Assembly (NCBI RefSeq): GCF_003265345.1
Contig: NZ_QFWW01000001.1
Span: 77,852-141,851 of the forward strand
Source: Lentzea terrae
GTDB lineage: Bacteria; Actinomycetota; Actinomycetes; Mycobacteriales; Pseudonocardiaceae
DNA: 64,000 nt
Direction: 5' to 3'
The notes beneath the pieces were generated by a model, which had not been told where the DNA came from, ran no database searches, and worked only from the letters and a program-made list of their open reading frames with translations. The number at the start of each line of letters is the position of its first letter. Position 1 is the first letter of the stretch. The position numbers and the translations under genes were made by a program. Below, piece after piece: positions 1 through 8,694 of this stretch.

Positions 1-1
1 G

Positions 2-1147
2 TTCAACGCCGCGCAGCGGGACGTCTTCGTGGAGCTGCGGGTGATCGCGGCCGGTCTGTCCGGCGGCTACGCCCAGCAGACCAACGCCATCCGCGCGCAC
101 AACGCGCCGGACGTCCTGCACGTCGAGTACCAGGGTCTGCCGCAGATCCTGCTCACCGGCGGACTGCGCGACCTCACCGCGGACATGGCCGACCTCGAAA
201 GCCAGTACTCCCCCGCCGCGTGGCGCGGAGTGCGGCCCGACGGCCGGACCTGGGCCGTGCCGATGGACCTGGCGCCGATGGTCTTCTACTACCGCAAGGA
301 CTTGTTCGACCAGCACGGCATCGCGTTGCCGCGCACGTGGGACGAGTTCCGCACGGCGGCCGCGCGGGTGAAGCAGGTCGACCCGCAGGCGCGCATCTGC
401 TCGTTCCCGCTCAACGACGGCTCGTTCTTCGCCGGGATGTCCTGGCAGGCAGGCGATCCGTGGTGGACCGCGCAGGGCGACACCTGGGCGGTCGACATCA
501 CCGGTGAGGGCACGCTGCGCACCGCGTCGTACTGGCAGTCGATGATCACCGACAACCAGGTCGCCGGGGTCGTCTACGGCTCGCAGGACTGGATCGCCGG
601 AATCCACGACGGCAAGTTGTGGGGCATCCTCGGCGCTTCGTGGAGCGTCGGCACGCTCAACCGGTCCATCCCGAAGGACATCGGGCGCTGGGCCGTGGCG
701 ACCATGCCGACCTGGGACGGCAAGCCGGCCAACGGGATCCAGGGCGGCACGGCGTGGGGAATCTCCGCGGAGAGCAAGCAGCCGGAGGCCGCCATGACGT
801 TCCTGCGCTGGCTCAGCACGAACCCCGACGTGCCGAAGATCGGCAGCGCCTTCAGCACACCGTTCCCCGCGCACCTGCCCAACCGCGCCGTCGCGCGGCA
901 GGCGTACAAGGGCGGGTTCTTCCTCGGCGACCCGGTCTACGACGTGCTCGACGAGGCCGCGAAGCGGGTGCCGGACTGGACGTGGGGGCCGAACGCCCTG
1001 CGGTTGTTCTCGACCATCTCGGACTCCTTCGGGCCGGTCCGCAGCGGCGGCACGACGTTGCCCGACGCGCTGCGGAAGGTCCAGCAGCACGCCGTGGCCG
1101 ACATGCGCGCCAGGGGACTCTCGGTACGAGAAGGGAAGTCGGCATGA
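2..1147 (+). CDS. Sugar ABC transporter substrate-binding protein, 5' end outside window
   Basis: This is the C-terminal part of a family-1 extracellular solute-binding protein, the lipoprotein that captures a sugar or oligosaccharide outside the membrane. The reading frame is open from the first bases, so the signal peptide and start lie upstream. Family-typical stretches are visible: an early YRKDLFDQHGI segment, a GTAWGISAESKQPEAA segment in the second lobe, and aromatic residues (WWTAQGDTW) suited to stacking on sugar rings. The stop overlaps the start of the next gene (ATGA), so it is translationally coupled to two MalF/MalG-type permeases. No ATPase is present in the visible part; actinomycetes often share one (MsiK). 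Linkage to DUF2264 and GH30 genes suggests arabinogalactan-derived sugars, which is inference. Confidence 0.88.
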   Translation, partial: FNAAQRDVFVELRVIAAGLSGGYAQQTNAIRAHNAPDVLHVEYQGLPQILLTGGLRDLTADMADLESQYSPAAWRGVRPDGRTWAVPMDLAPMVFYYRKDLFDQHGIALPRTWDEFRTAAARVKQVDPQARICSFPLNDGSFFAGMSWQAGDPWWTAQGDTWAVDITGEGTLRTASYWQSMITDNQVAGVVYGSQDWIAGIHDGKLWGILGASWSVGTLNRSIPKDIGRWAVATMPTWDGKPANGIQGGTAWGISAESKQPEAAMTFLRWLSTNPDVPKIGSAFSTPFPAHLPNRAVARQAYKGGFFLGDPVYDVLDEAAKRVPDWTWGPNALRLFSTISDSFGPVRSGGTTLPDALRKVQQHAVADMRARGLSVREGKSA

Positions 1148-2076
1148 GCGTCCTCGCGCCCGAGCGCGCACCCGTGCTGGACGAACCGTCCGCGGCACCG
1201 GCGGTCAGGACCCGCAAGAAGGACTTCGCGGGCCTCGTGCTGGCCGCGCCGTTCCTGGTGCTGCTCGTGTCGACCGTGCTGGTGCCGGTGCTCTACGCGC
1301 TGTACCTCAGCCTGTTCACCGAACGCCTGCAGGGCTTGGGTTTCTCCGGTCCCGAGAACGTGTTCATCTGGCTGGGCAACTACCTCTCGGTCATCACCGA
1401 CAAGGCGTTCCACGCAGGACTCGGCAACGTCGCGCTGTTCGCGTTCATCCACATCCCGAGCATGCTGATCGGCTCGCTCGTCCTGGCACTGCTGCTGGAT
1501 TCCGGCGTCGTGCGGCTGCGGCAGATGTGGTCGCTGGCGGTGTTCGTGCCGTACGCGGTGCCGGTGGTCATCGGCGGTCTGATCTGGGCCTACCTCTACA
1601 GCCCGACGATCGGTCCGATCAAGAACCTGCTCGGCATCGACCCGTTGAGCGACTCGGCCGTGCTGCCCTCGATCGCGAACATCGCGACGTGGCAGTGGGT
1701 CGGCTACAACATGATCATCTTCTACACCGCGCTGCAGGCGGTGCCGAAGGAGATCGTGGAGGCGGCTCGCGCCGACGGGGCGGGCGGGTTCCGCACCGCG
1801 TGGTCGATCAAGATCCCGGTGATCCGGCCGACGATCTTCGTGGCGGTGGTCTTCACCGTCATCGGCTCGTTGCAGGTGTTCACCGAACCCATGGTGCTCA
1901 GGGGATTCACCGGCACGGTGACCAGCACCTGGTCGCCCAGCATGTACGTGTACGAGGCCGCGTTCGTGGCAGGTGACAACGGGCGCGCCGCGGCGGCGTC
2001 GGTGCTGCTCGCGGTGATCTGCGCGGTGCTGTCCGCCGTCGTCATGCGCTTCTCGACTCGGAGGTCGTCCCGGTGA
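1144..2076 (+). CDS. Sugar ABC transporter permease (MalF type)
   Basis: A 310-residue inner-membrane permease of the carbohydrate CUT1 family. About 30 polar N-terminal residues precede the first membrane segment (LVLAAPFLVLLVSTVLV), and roughly six hydrophobic segments follow. The EAA loop that docks on the ATPase is visible as EAARADGAGGFRTAWSIKIP. The ATG start overlaps the stop of the binding protein by four bases, and its own stop overlaps the next permease by four bases, so the three form one coupled operon. It pairs with the following gene to form the transmembrane channel. A start inside the upstream gene would be longer but is not supported. The substrate cannot be read from the sequence. 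Confidence 0.92.
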   Translation: MSVLAPERAPVLDEPSAAPAVRTRKKDFAGLVLAAPFLVLLVSTVLVPVLYALYLSLFTERLQGLGFSGPENVFIWLGNYLSVITDKAFHAGLGNVALFAFIHIPSMLIGSLVLALLLDSGVVRLRQMWSLAVFVPYAVPVVIGGLIWAYLYSPTIGPIKNLLGIDPLSDSAVLPSIANIATWQWVGYNMIIFYTALQAVPKEIVEAARADGAGGFRTAWSIKIPVIRPTIFVAVVFTVIGSLQVFTEPMVLRGFTGTVTSTWSPSMYVYEAAFVAGDNGRAAAASVLLAVICAVLSAVVMRFSTRRSSR

Positions 2077-2927
2077 GCTTCGCAGACAGCAAGTCCCGCT
2101 GGGTGTCCGTGCCGGCGGTGCACGTGATCCTCGTGGTCGCGGCCCTGTACAGCCTGCTGCCACTGGTGTGGCTCGTGACCTCGGCGACCAAGTCGCTCGG
2201 CGACTTCTCCACCACCGGCGCGTTCTCGTTCGGCGAGTGGAACCTGTGGACCAACGTCAAGACGTTGTTCACGCAGGAGAACGGGATCTTCTGGAGCTGG
2301 CTGCTCAACTCGGTGCTGTACGCGGGCGGCGGTGCGGTCCTCGGTTCGCTCATCTGCGCGGCCTGCGGGTACGCCATCGCCAAGACCAGCTTCCCCGGCC
2401 GGCGGCTGTTGTTCGCGCTGACACTCACCGGCGTGCTCGTGCCCACGACCGTGCTGGCGCTGCCGATGTACCTGCTCGCGTCCGAGCTGCGGATCGTGGA
2501 CACGTTCTGGGCGGTGTTCATCCCGTTGCTCACCAACCCGTTCGGCGTCTACCTCGCCAGGGTGTACGCCGACGCGTCGGTGCCGGACGAGGTGCTGGAG
2601 GCTGCCCGCGTCGACGGGGCGGGCCAGCTGCGCACGTTCTTCACCGTGGCCCTGCCGATGATGCGTCCCGGCGTGGTGACCGTGCTGCTGTTCCAGTTCA
2701 TCGGGATCTGGAACAACTTCTTCCTGCCGCTCGTCCTGCTCACCAACCCGAAGCTCTTCCCGGTCAGCCTGGGCCTGTTCCAGTGGAGCACCCGGCAGAC
2801 CCAGTTCCCGCAGTACACCCCGCTCGTGATCACCGGGTCGCTGCTCGCGGTGCTGCCGCTGGTGCTGGCCTTCCTGGTGCTCAACCGGCAGTGGCGCAAG
2901 GGCCTGGCCGCGGGGAGCGTCAAGTGA
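2073..2927 (+). CDS. Sugar ABC transporter permease (MalG type)
   Basis: A 284-residue carbohydrate ABC permease and partner of the preceding MalF-like protein. It begins with GTG inside the GTGA overlap. Six hydrophobic segments are apparent, starting VILVVAALYSLLPLVWLV. The EAA loop is EAARVDGAGQLRTFFTVALP, the expected ATPase contact. The ending, a hydrophobic helix followed by NRQWRKGLAAGSVK, is usual for MalG-type proteins. The next gene overlaps its stop (GTGA), so the dehydrogenase downstream is probably co-translated. Family assignment is firm; the sugar transported is unknown, with linkage suggesting galactan or glucuronogalactan fragments. Confidence 0.92.
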   Translation: MSFADSKSRWVSVPAVHVILVVAALYSLLPLVWLVTSATKSLGDFSTTGAFSFGEWNLWTNVKTLFTQENGIFWSWLLNSVLYAGGGAVLGSLICAACGYAIAKTSFPGRRLLFALTLTGVLVPTTVLALPMYLLASELRIVDTFWAVFIPLLTNPFGVYLARVYADASVPDEVLEAARVDGAGQLRTFFTVALPMMRPGVVTVLLFQFIGIWNNFFLPLVLLTNPKLFPVSLGLFQWSTRQTQFPQYTPLVITGSLLAVLPLVLAFLVLNRQWRKGLAAGSVK

Positions 2928-3934
2928 ACCGGCCGGAAGTGCTGCTGGCCATGAGCCAGGACGTCGCCGACCTGCAGTTCGGCCCGCGCGAGCTGGAACG
3001 CCTCGGCAGGCTCGCCCGGCTCGGAAACCCGTTGGTGGCACCCGACTTCACGTCGCCTCTTGTGCGCAGCCGGTTGGGTTCCGTCGAGGTGCTGATCACG
3101 TCGTGGGGCTGTCCGCCGATCACGTCGGACGTGCTGGCGGCGGCACCCCGGCTGCGCGCCGCCCTGCACGCGGCGGGCAGCGTGCGGTCGCACGTCGGCG
3201 ACGAGGTGTTCGACCGCGACATCCTGGTGACGACCGCCGCGCACGTCAACGCCGAACCGGTCGCGCAGTACACCGTGGCGGCGATCCTGTGGGCGTTCAA
3301 GAAGGTGCCGTTCCTGTCCGCCGACGCCCGCCGGTTCCGCGAGGACTGGAGCTACCGCGAACGGCGCGGCGAGCTGTCCGGCCTGGGCCGCACGATCGTG
3401 CTGGTCGGCTTCTCGCGGGTCGGCCGCCGGGTGGTGGAGCTGCTGCGCCGGCTGCACGCCGGCCGGTTGCTCGTGGTCGACCCGGTCGTCGACCCGGTGC
3501 TGGTCCGGGAGTCGGGCGCCGAGGTCGTGACGTTGGCCGAGGCGCTCCCCCAGGCCGACGTGCTGAGCCTGCACGCTCCCGCACTGCCGTCGACCCATCA
3601 CTTGATCGGAGCGGCGGAACTGGCCGCGCTGCCGGCACACGCCACCCTCGTCAACACCGCTCGTGGATCCCTTGTGGACACCGCGGCGCTCGAGGAAGCC
3701 TGTGCGCACGGACGTCTGCACGCCGTGCTGGACGTGACCGACCCCGAGCCGCTACCGGCGTGGTCGCGGCTGTACGACCTGCCGAACGTGGTGATCACGC
3801 CGCACGTGGCCGGGTCGCTGGGGTCGGAGACTCGGCTGATGGCGGCGGCCGCGCTCGACGAGTTGGAGCGGTATGTGGCCGGGGAGCCGCCGCTGGAACC
3901 GGTGACGCGGCACGGACTCGCGGTGCAGGCATGA
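2924..3934 (+). CDS. D-isomer-specific 2-hydroxyacid dehydrogenase
   Basis: A 336-residue NAD(P)-dependent oxidoreductase of the D-2-hydroxyacid dehydrogenase family (phosphoglycerate/glyoxylate reductase-like). Visible features are a substituted Rossmann loop at about residues 150-160 (VGFSRVGRRVVELLRRL), an acidic residue after the second strand (VVDPVVDP), and the catalytic triad in family order: Arg in NTARGSLVDT, Glu in VTDPEPLP and His in ITPHVAGS. Start GTG overlaps the permease stop. Placed between the sugar importer and two polysaccharide-active genes, it may reduce or oxidise an acid sugar product, but no substrate can be assigned. Confidence 0.82.
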   Translation: MNRPEVLLAMSQDVADLQFGPRELERLGRLARLGNPLVAPDFTSPLVRSRLGSVEVLITSWGCPPITSDVLAAAPRLRAALHAAGSVRSHVGDEVFDRDILVTTAAHVNAEPVAQYTVAAILWAFKKVPFLSADARRFREDWSYRERRGELSGLGRTIVLVGFSRVGRRVVELLRRLHAGRLLVVDPVVDPVLVRESGAEVVTLAEALPQADVLSLHAPALPSTHHLIGAAELAALPAHATLVNTARGSLVDTAALEEACAHGRLHAVLDVTDPEPLPAWSRLYDLPNVVITPHVAGSLGSETRLMAAAALDELERYVAGEPPLEPVTRHGLAVQA

Positions 3935-3974
3935 GCCCCCGCACCGGGAGTCGTTGCCGGACTGAGGCGGCAGC

Positions 3975-5879
3975 ATGATCCTCCCACCGGAAGACCGCCG
4001 CCTCTCCCCGCACACCGGCTGGACCCGCGCGCACTGGGAGGCCACCGCCGACCACATGCTCGCCGCGGTCAACCGCCACTGGTCCCCTCGCTGCGCCCGG
4101 ATCGACCTCCCCGGCGAACCGAGCCGCTACGGCCCGATCTCCGACGGCCTGGAAGGATTCGCCCGCACGTTCCTGCTGGCCGGGTTCCGGGTAGCAGGCG
4201 GCGGCGATCCCACGATCCTCGAGCGGTACGCCTGGGGCCTGGCCGCCGGCACCGACCCGCACTCCCCGGAAGCCTGGCCCCGCCCGGCCGAACTGGGCCA
4301 GGCCAAGGTCGAGGCGGCGTCGATCGCACTCGTGCTGCAGCTGACCAAGCCGTGGCTGTGGGACCAGCTCGAAGACGGCGTGCGCCAACGGATCGTCGAC
4401 TGGCTGGCCACCGTGATCGGGCAGCCGTACCCGCCGATCAACTGGGTGTGGTTCCGGATCGTCGTCGAGTCCTTCCTGCGCGAAGTGGGCGGCCCCTGGT
4501 CGAAGGACGACGTCGAGCACGACCTCGCCCTGCACGCGTCGTTCCGGCGCGCGAACGGATGGCTCAGCGACGGCGAGGAACGCGCGTTCGACCATTACAC
4601 GGGTTGGGCGCTGCACCTGTACCCGTTGCTGTGGACGCACCTGTTCGACGTCCCGGAAGACCTGTGCCCGCAGGAGACCCGCCGCACCTGGACCGACGAT
4701 CTGACCCGCTACCTGGACGACGCCGTGGCACTGCTCGGCGCCGACGGTTCGCCGTTGATGCAGGGCCGCAGCCTGACCTACCGGTTCGCCGCGGCGGCTC
4801 CGTTCTGGGTCGCCGCGATCACCGGCACGCCCGGACCGGAACCAGGGCTGCTGCGCCGAGCCGCGTCCGGAGTGCTGCGGCACTTCGTCGACCACGGCGC
4901 GCTCGAAGCGGACGGCGTGCTGCGCCTCGGCTGGCACGGCAGCTGGCCGCCGATCCGCCAGGCGTACTCCGGCCCGGGGTCGCCCTACTGGGCTGCCAAG
5001 GGCATGCTCGGTCTCGCCCTCAAGGCCGACCATCCCGTGTGGACGGACATCGAACGCCCGCTGCCGGTGGAGACGCACGACTTCACCCGCGTCGTCACCG
5101 CGCCCGGCTGGCTGGTGTCGGCGAGACGTGCCGACGGCATCGTCACGACGGTCAACCACGGCACGGACCACGCGCTGCCCGGCGACCGGCGGACGGACTC
5201 CCCGCTGTACGCGAAGCTGGGCTATTCCACGGCGACGATGCCGGCCGTCACGGACAACGAAGTGGTGCTCCTCGACTCCGCCGGTGCGGCCAGCCATCGC
5301 GCGGGCTTCGAGACGGTGTTCACCGAAGAGCTGCCCGGCGGCGTCGTAGCAGGAGCGTCGCGCGGACCCGTGCGCTGGGTCGACACCAGCGCGGACAACG
5401 AGCCCGACCACGGTTCCGGCCGCGCAGGCGACATCGTCGAGGGACCGGACGTGCTCGTGGTCTCGGTGGTGCGCAGCGGTGTGGAGATCCGCATCGTGCG
5501 CGTGGACGGCGAGACGGACGCCCGGCTGCGGCTGTCCGGCTGGCCCGTCGCCGCCGACACGCGGCCACGCGCTGAGAGCACAGAAGAAGAGGTCGTGGTC
5601 AGCGGCGCGCGCCTGCGCTCGTCACTGAGCGCCCTGCGCGGGTTCGACCAGGCAGGCGTGCACACCGGCACCGGCACGTCACCGCTGGGCAAGTACGTCA
5701 CTACGCCGTGGCTCGCGACGACCGGGCCCACGACAAGAGGTGAGGTGTTCGCCGCGGCCGTGCGCCTGGACCGCGGCCAAAGCAGCCTGACCAACCCCCT
5801 GCTCTCCCAGCACGGCAACGAGATCGCGCTGCGGTGGAGCGACGGACTCGACACGAGGATCACCCTGCCCGATCCCTAG
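3975..5879 (+). CDS. DUF2264 family protein, possible glucuronidase-like glycosidase
   Basis: A 634-residue protein recognised as DUF2264 by its opening (TGWTRAHWEATADHML) and the long helical N-terminal part rich in Trp, Glu and Asp (DGLEGFARTFLLAGFR), typical of (alpha/alpha)6-barrel carbohydrate enzymes; the C-terminal third looks like beta-sandwich. No signal peptide is seen, so it probably acts in the cytosol. From memory, members of this family have been linked to a beta-glucuronidase family (GH154); this should be confirmed. Start ATG follows GAGG at a good distance. Next to a GH30 enzyme and a sugar importer, a role in trimming glucuronosyl-galactan fragments is plausible inference. 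Confidence 0.75.
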   Translation: MILPPEDRRLSPHTGWTRAHWEATADHMLAAVNRHWSPRCARIDLPGEPSRYGPISDGLEGFARTFLLAGFRVAGGGDPTILERYAWGLAAGTDPHSPEAWPRPAELGQAKVEAASIALVLQLTKPWLWDQLEDGVRQRIVDWLATVIGQPYPPINWVWFRIVVESFLREVGGPWSKDDVEHDLALHASFRRANGWLSDGEERAFDHYTGWALHLYPLLWTHLFDVPEDLCPQETRRTWTDDLTRYLDDAVALLGADGSPLMQGRSLTYRFAAAAPFWVAAITGTPGPEPGLLRRAASGVLRHFVDHGALEADGVLRLGWHGSWPPIRQAYSGPGSPYWAAKGMLGLALKADHPVWTDIERPLPVETHDFTRVVTAPGWLVSARRADGIVTTVNHGTDHALPGDRRTDSPLYAKLGYSTATMPAVTDNEVVLLDSAGAASHRAGFETVFTEELPGGVVAGASRGPVRWVDTSADNEPDHGSGRAGDIVEGPDVLVVSVVRSGVEIRIVRVDGETDARLRLSGWPVAADTRPRAESTEEEVVVSGARLRSSLSALRGFDQAGVHTGTGTSPLGKYVTTPWLATTGPTTRGEVFAAAVRLDRGQSSLTNPLLSQHGNEIALRWSDGLDTRITLPDP

Positions 5880-5887
5880 GAGGAGAA

Positions 5888-7345
5888 ATGGTCACCCGCA
5901 GGACAGTGTTGTCCGGTGCGGCGGCCGCCATCGCGGCGACAGCCGTCGGCACGAACGCAGGCGCCGACCAGACCATCACCATCGACCCCGGTACGAGCTA
6001 CGGCACGTGGGAGGGCTGGGGCACGTCCCTTGCCTGGTGGGCCAACGTGTTCGGCGACCGGGACGACTTCGCGGACCTGTGGTTCACCACGAAGTCCGTC
6101 ACCTACAACGGAACGGCGCTGCCCGGCCTGGGCATGAACATCGCCCGCTACAACCTCGGCGCGTGCAGCTGGAACACCGTGGACGGCGCGCGGATGGTCG
6201 CCTCGCCGAACATCCCGCGCTTCAAGCAGATCGAGACCTTCTGGCAGGACTGGCGCACCACCGACCCGAACTCGTGGCAGTGGGGCGCGGACGCGAAACA
6301 ACGCGCTTCCCTGACCAAGGCCGTGGCCCGCGGTGCGATCACCGAGCTGTTCGCCAACTCCCCCGCCTGGTGGATGTGCATCAACCACAACCCCTCCGGC
6401 GCCGCCAATGCGAACGACAACAACCTGCAGTCGTGGAACTACCGCACCCACGCCGCGTACCTGGCCGAGGTGGCCCGGCAGTTCCGCGACCGCTTCGGCG
6501 TCACGTTCCGGACGGTGGACCCGTTCAACGAGCCCGCCTCGGACTACTGGTCCGCCACCGGAAGGCAGGAAGGCTGCCACTTCGACCCGTCGCTGCAACG
6601 CACCGTGCTGCAGCACCTGCGCGAGGAACTGAACAACCGCGGCCTGTCCGGCATGCGCATCTCCGCGTCCGACGAGACCAGCTACGACGTGGCACGCAGC
6701 ACGTGGAACTCCTTCGACGCCACCACGAAGGCCGTCGTGAACCAGATCAACGTGCACGGCTACCAGGGTTCCGGTGGCCGCCGCGACCTCCTCTACGCCG
6801 ACGCGCGGGCCGCGGGCAAGGTGCTGTGGAACTCCGAGTACGGCGACCGGGACGGCACCGGCCTGTCGATGGCGAGCAACCTCTGCCTGGACTGGCGCTG
6901 GCTGCACCCGACCGCGTACTGCTACTGGCAGGTCATGGACCCGACTCCGGAGTGGGCGTTGATCGCCTACCACCCGGACACGCTGCAGGCGGGCGCCGTG
7001 CAGCGCAAGCTCTACGTGCTGGCGCAGTTCACCCGGCACATCCGGCCGGGCATGCGGATCATCTCAGCGTCCACCGGAAACGCCGCCGTCGCCTACGACG
7101 CCGCCGCACGTCGGCTCGTGCTTGTTGGCGTTAACACGGCGACTGCGGCACAGACGATCACCTTCGACCTGACCAGGTTCGGCACCCTGCCCAGCGGCCT
7201 GATCACCAGGTGGTCCACGTCGACGACCACCGGCAGCGACCGGTACACCCAGCGCACCGACGTGCGGCTGGACGGAAAGTTGCTGCGGGTGCCGTTCGCG
7301 GCGGGTCAGGTGCAGACGTTCCAGCTCGACGGGGCCGCCGTCTGA
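5888..7345 (+). CDS. Secreted GH30 glycosidase, endo-beta-1,6-galactanase-like
   Basis: A 485-residue exported glycoside hydrolase. The start ATG follows AGGAGA and gives a twin-arginine signal (VTRRTVLSGAAAAIAA). The N-terminal WEGWGTSLAWWANVFG motif is characteristic of GH30 endo-beta-1,6-galactanases. The likely acid/base is Glu215 in DPFNEPASDY and the nucleophile Glu317 in LWNSEYGDRDG. The final 110 residues form the beta-structured side domain of the family. It lies 8 bases after the DUF2264 stop and is the last gene of the operon. Expected role: cleaving the 1,6-galactan side chains of arabinogalactan proteins outside the cell. The clan is certain; the exact linkage is inferred from family resemblance. 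Confidence 0.87.
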   Translation: MVTRRTVLSGAAAAIAATAVGTNAGADQTITIDPGTSYGTWEGWGTSLAWWANVFGDRDDFADLWFTTKSVTYNGTALPGLGMNIARYNLGACSWNTVDGARMVASPNIPRFKQIETFWQDWRTTDPNSWQWGADAKQRASLTKAVARGAITELFANSPAWWMCINHNPSGAANANDNNLQSWNYRTHAAYLAEVARQFRDRFGVTFRTVDPFNEPASDYWSATGRQEGCHFDPSLQRTVLQHLREELNNRGLSGMRISASDETSYDVARSTWNSFDATTKAVVNQINVHGYQGSGGRRDLLYADARAAGKVLWNSEYGDRDGTGLSMASNLCLDWRWLHPTAYCYWQVMDPTPEWALIAYHPDTLQAGAVQRKLYVLAQFTRHIRPGMRIISASTGNAAVAYDAAARRLVLVGVNTATAAQTITFDLTRFGTLPSGLITRWSTSTTTGSDRYTQRTDVRLDGKLLRVPFAAGQVQTFQLDGAAV

Positions 7346-7382
7346 CGAGTGCAGAAGTGCGCATGTCGCAACCCGAAGTATG

Positions 7383-7396
7383 CGGAAGATCTTCCG
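7383..7396. promoter_or_regulatory. Perfect 14-bp palindrome upstream of the MFS operon
   Basis: CGGAAGATCTTCCG is a perfect palindrome lying 38 bases after the GH30 stop and 85 bases before the MFS start. Its position in the only gap before this operon suggests an operator. No dedicated regulator gene is adjacent, so the binding protein is unknown. Confidence 0.35.
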
Positions 7397-7480
7397 GCAA
7401 CCGACGAACGGAGACCAGAACTTAGGTAACGCTCACATACGCTCGCGACAGACCTTTTGACCTGGGGGAACGAGGAAGAC

Positions 7481-8680
7481 GTGGGCACAGCACTGCGCGG
7501 TCGTTCGCGAGCGCTGGGCCGATTGGGCGCGCTCACCGGGACCGCCCGGCTGCTCGTCGTCAGCCAGCTGTTGTTCAACATCGGCTTCTTCCTCGTGCTG
7601 CCGCACCTCGCCGGCCATCTCGCGGACGACCTCGGGCTGGCCGGCTGGCTGATCGGCCTGGTGCTCGGCGTGCGGACGTTCAGCCAGCAGGGCCTGTTCG
7701 CGCTCGGCGGGGTGCTCACCGACCGGTTCGGTGCCAAGCCGCTGATCATCGCGGGCTGTTTGGTGCGCACGAGCGGTTTCGCCGTGCTGGCCGTGGCGAG
7801 CGCCCTGCCCACCGTCCTCTGTGGAGTCGTGCTCGTCGGGTTCGCCGGCGCGTTGTTCTCCCCCGCGGCCGACGCTTCGCTGGCGCGCGAGGCGGATCCG
7901 GACGCACGCGCGGACACGTTCGCGATCCGCTCGATGGCGGGCGAGACCGGCACGGTGATCGGACCGCTGCTCGGCGTCGTGCTCTCCGCGAGCTTCCCGG
8001 TCACCTGCGTGATCGGTGCGGTGCTGTTCAGCCTGATCGCGTTGCTGCACCTGAGGTTTCTGCCGCGCCGGCCGGGCGAGCACCGCGACGAGGGCATCTT
8101 CGACGGCTGGCGCGAGGTGTTCGGCAACCGGGCGTTCCTGCTGTTCGCGGCCGGGTACTCGGTCTACCTCGTCTCGTACAACCAGCTCTACCTGGGGCTG
8201 CCGAACGAGCTGCACCGCGTCGGCGCGCCGGAGCAGGCACTGGGGCTGTTGTTCGCGCTCGCATCGGCGCTCGTGGTGTTCGGTCAGCTGCCGACGACCG
8301 GTCTCGCCCGGCGGCTGCTCGGCCGCGACCGGGCGCTGGTGGCGGGCTTCACCGTCATGGCTCTCGCGTTCGGCGTGGTCGCGTTGCGGCCGCCGGGGCT
8401 GGTCGGCGCCACCGCGTTCGTCGTCCTGCTGATCTTCGGGCAGATGCTGGTCGTCCCGTTCGCCCTGGAGCTCGTGCCGATCCTGGCGGGCGACCGCAGG
8501 CTCGGCGCGCACTTCGGTGTGCTGGCGTCGGCGGGTGGTGTGGCGGTGCTCGTCGGCAGCACGGCGAGCGGTGCCCTGCTGGGACAGGGCCGCGTCGCGT
8601 GGTTCGTGCTCGGACTCCTGCCGTTGGCCGGCGCCTGCGTGATGGCGTTCGCCGGCCGGCGGCGCGCGTCAATCTCATGA
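7481..8680 (+). CDS. MFS transporter
   Basis: A 399-residue major facilitator superfamily protein with about twelve hydrophobic segments in two halves. The loop between helices 2 and 3 carries the family motif as GGVLTDRFGAKP (about residues 76-87). GTG 7481 is preferred to a TTG 24 bases earlier because AGGAAG lies just before it and it gives a normal basic N-terminus. The stop overlaps the earliest possible start of the following binding protein. Export or import direction cannot be read from sequence; the family resembles drug/metabolite exporters. Its pairing with a family-5 ABC binding protein recalls metallophore export-plus-reimport loci, but no biosynthetic gene is present here. Confidence 0.85.
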   Translation: MGTALRGRSRALGRLGALTGTARLLVVSQLLFNIGFFLVLPHLAGHLADDLGLAGWLIGLVLGVRTFSQQGLFALGGVLTDRFGAKPLIIAGCLVRTSGFAVLAVASALPTVLCGVVLVGFAGALFSPAADASLAREADPDARADTFAIRSMAGETGTVIGPLLGVVLSASFPVTCVIGAVLFSLIALLHLRFLPRRPGEHRDEGIFDGWREVFGNRAFLLFAAGYSVYLVSYNQLYLGLPNELHRVGAPEQALGLLFALASALVVFGQLPTTGLARRLLGRDRALVAGFTVMALAFGVVALRPPGLVGATAFVVLLIFGQMLVVPFALELVPILAGDRRLGAHFGVLASAGGVAVLVGSTASGALLGQGRVAWFVLGLLPLAGACVMAFAGRRRASIS

Positions 8681-8694
8681 TCGAAAGGCTCACC

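Noticed and set aside
937..2163. Large minus-strand ORF across the sugar permease genes
   Set aside because: It is an antisense shadow with Arg/His-rich composition and no recognisable domain; the plus-strand permeases are unambiguous.
7457..7480. TTG start 24 bases upstream for the MFS gene
   Set aside because: It adds an acidic leader (TWGNEEDV) before a membrane protein and has a poorer ribosome-binding site than GTG 7481.
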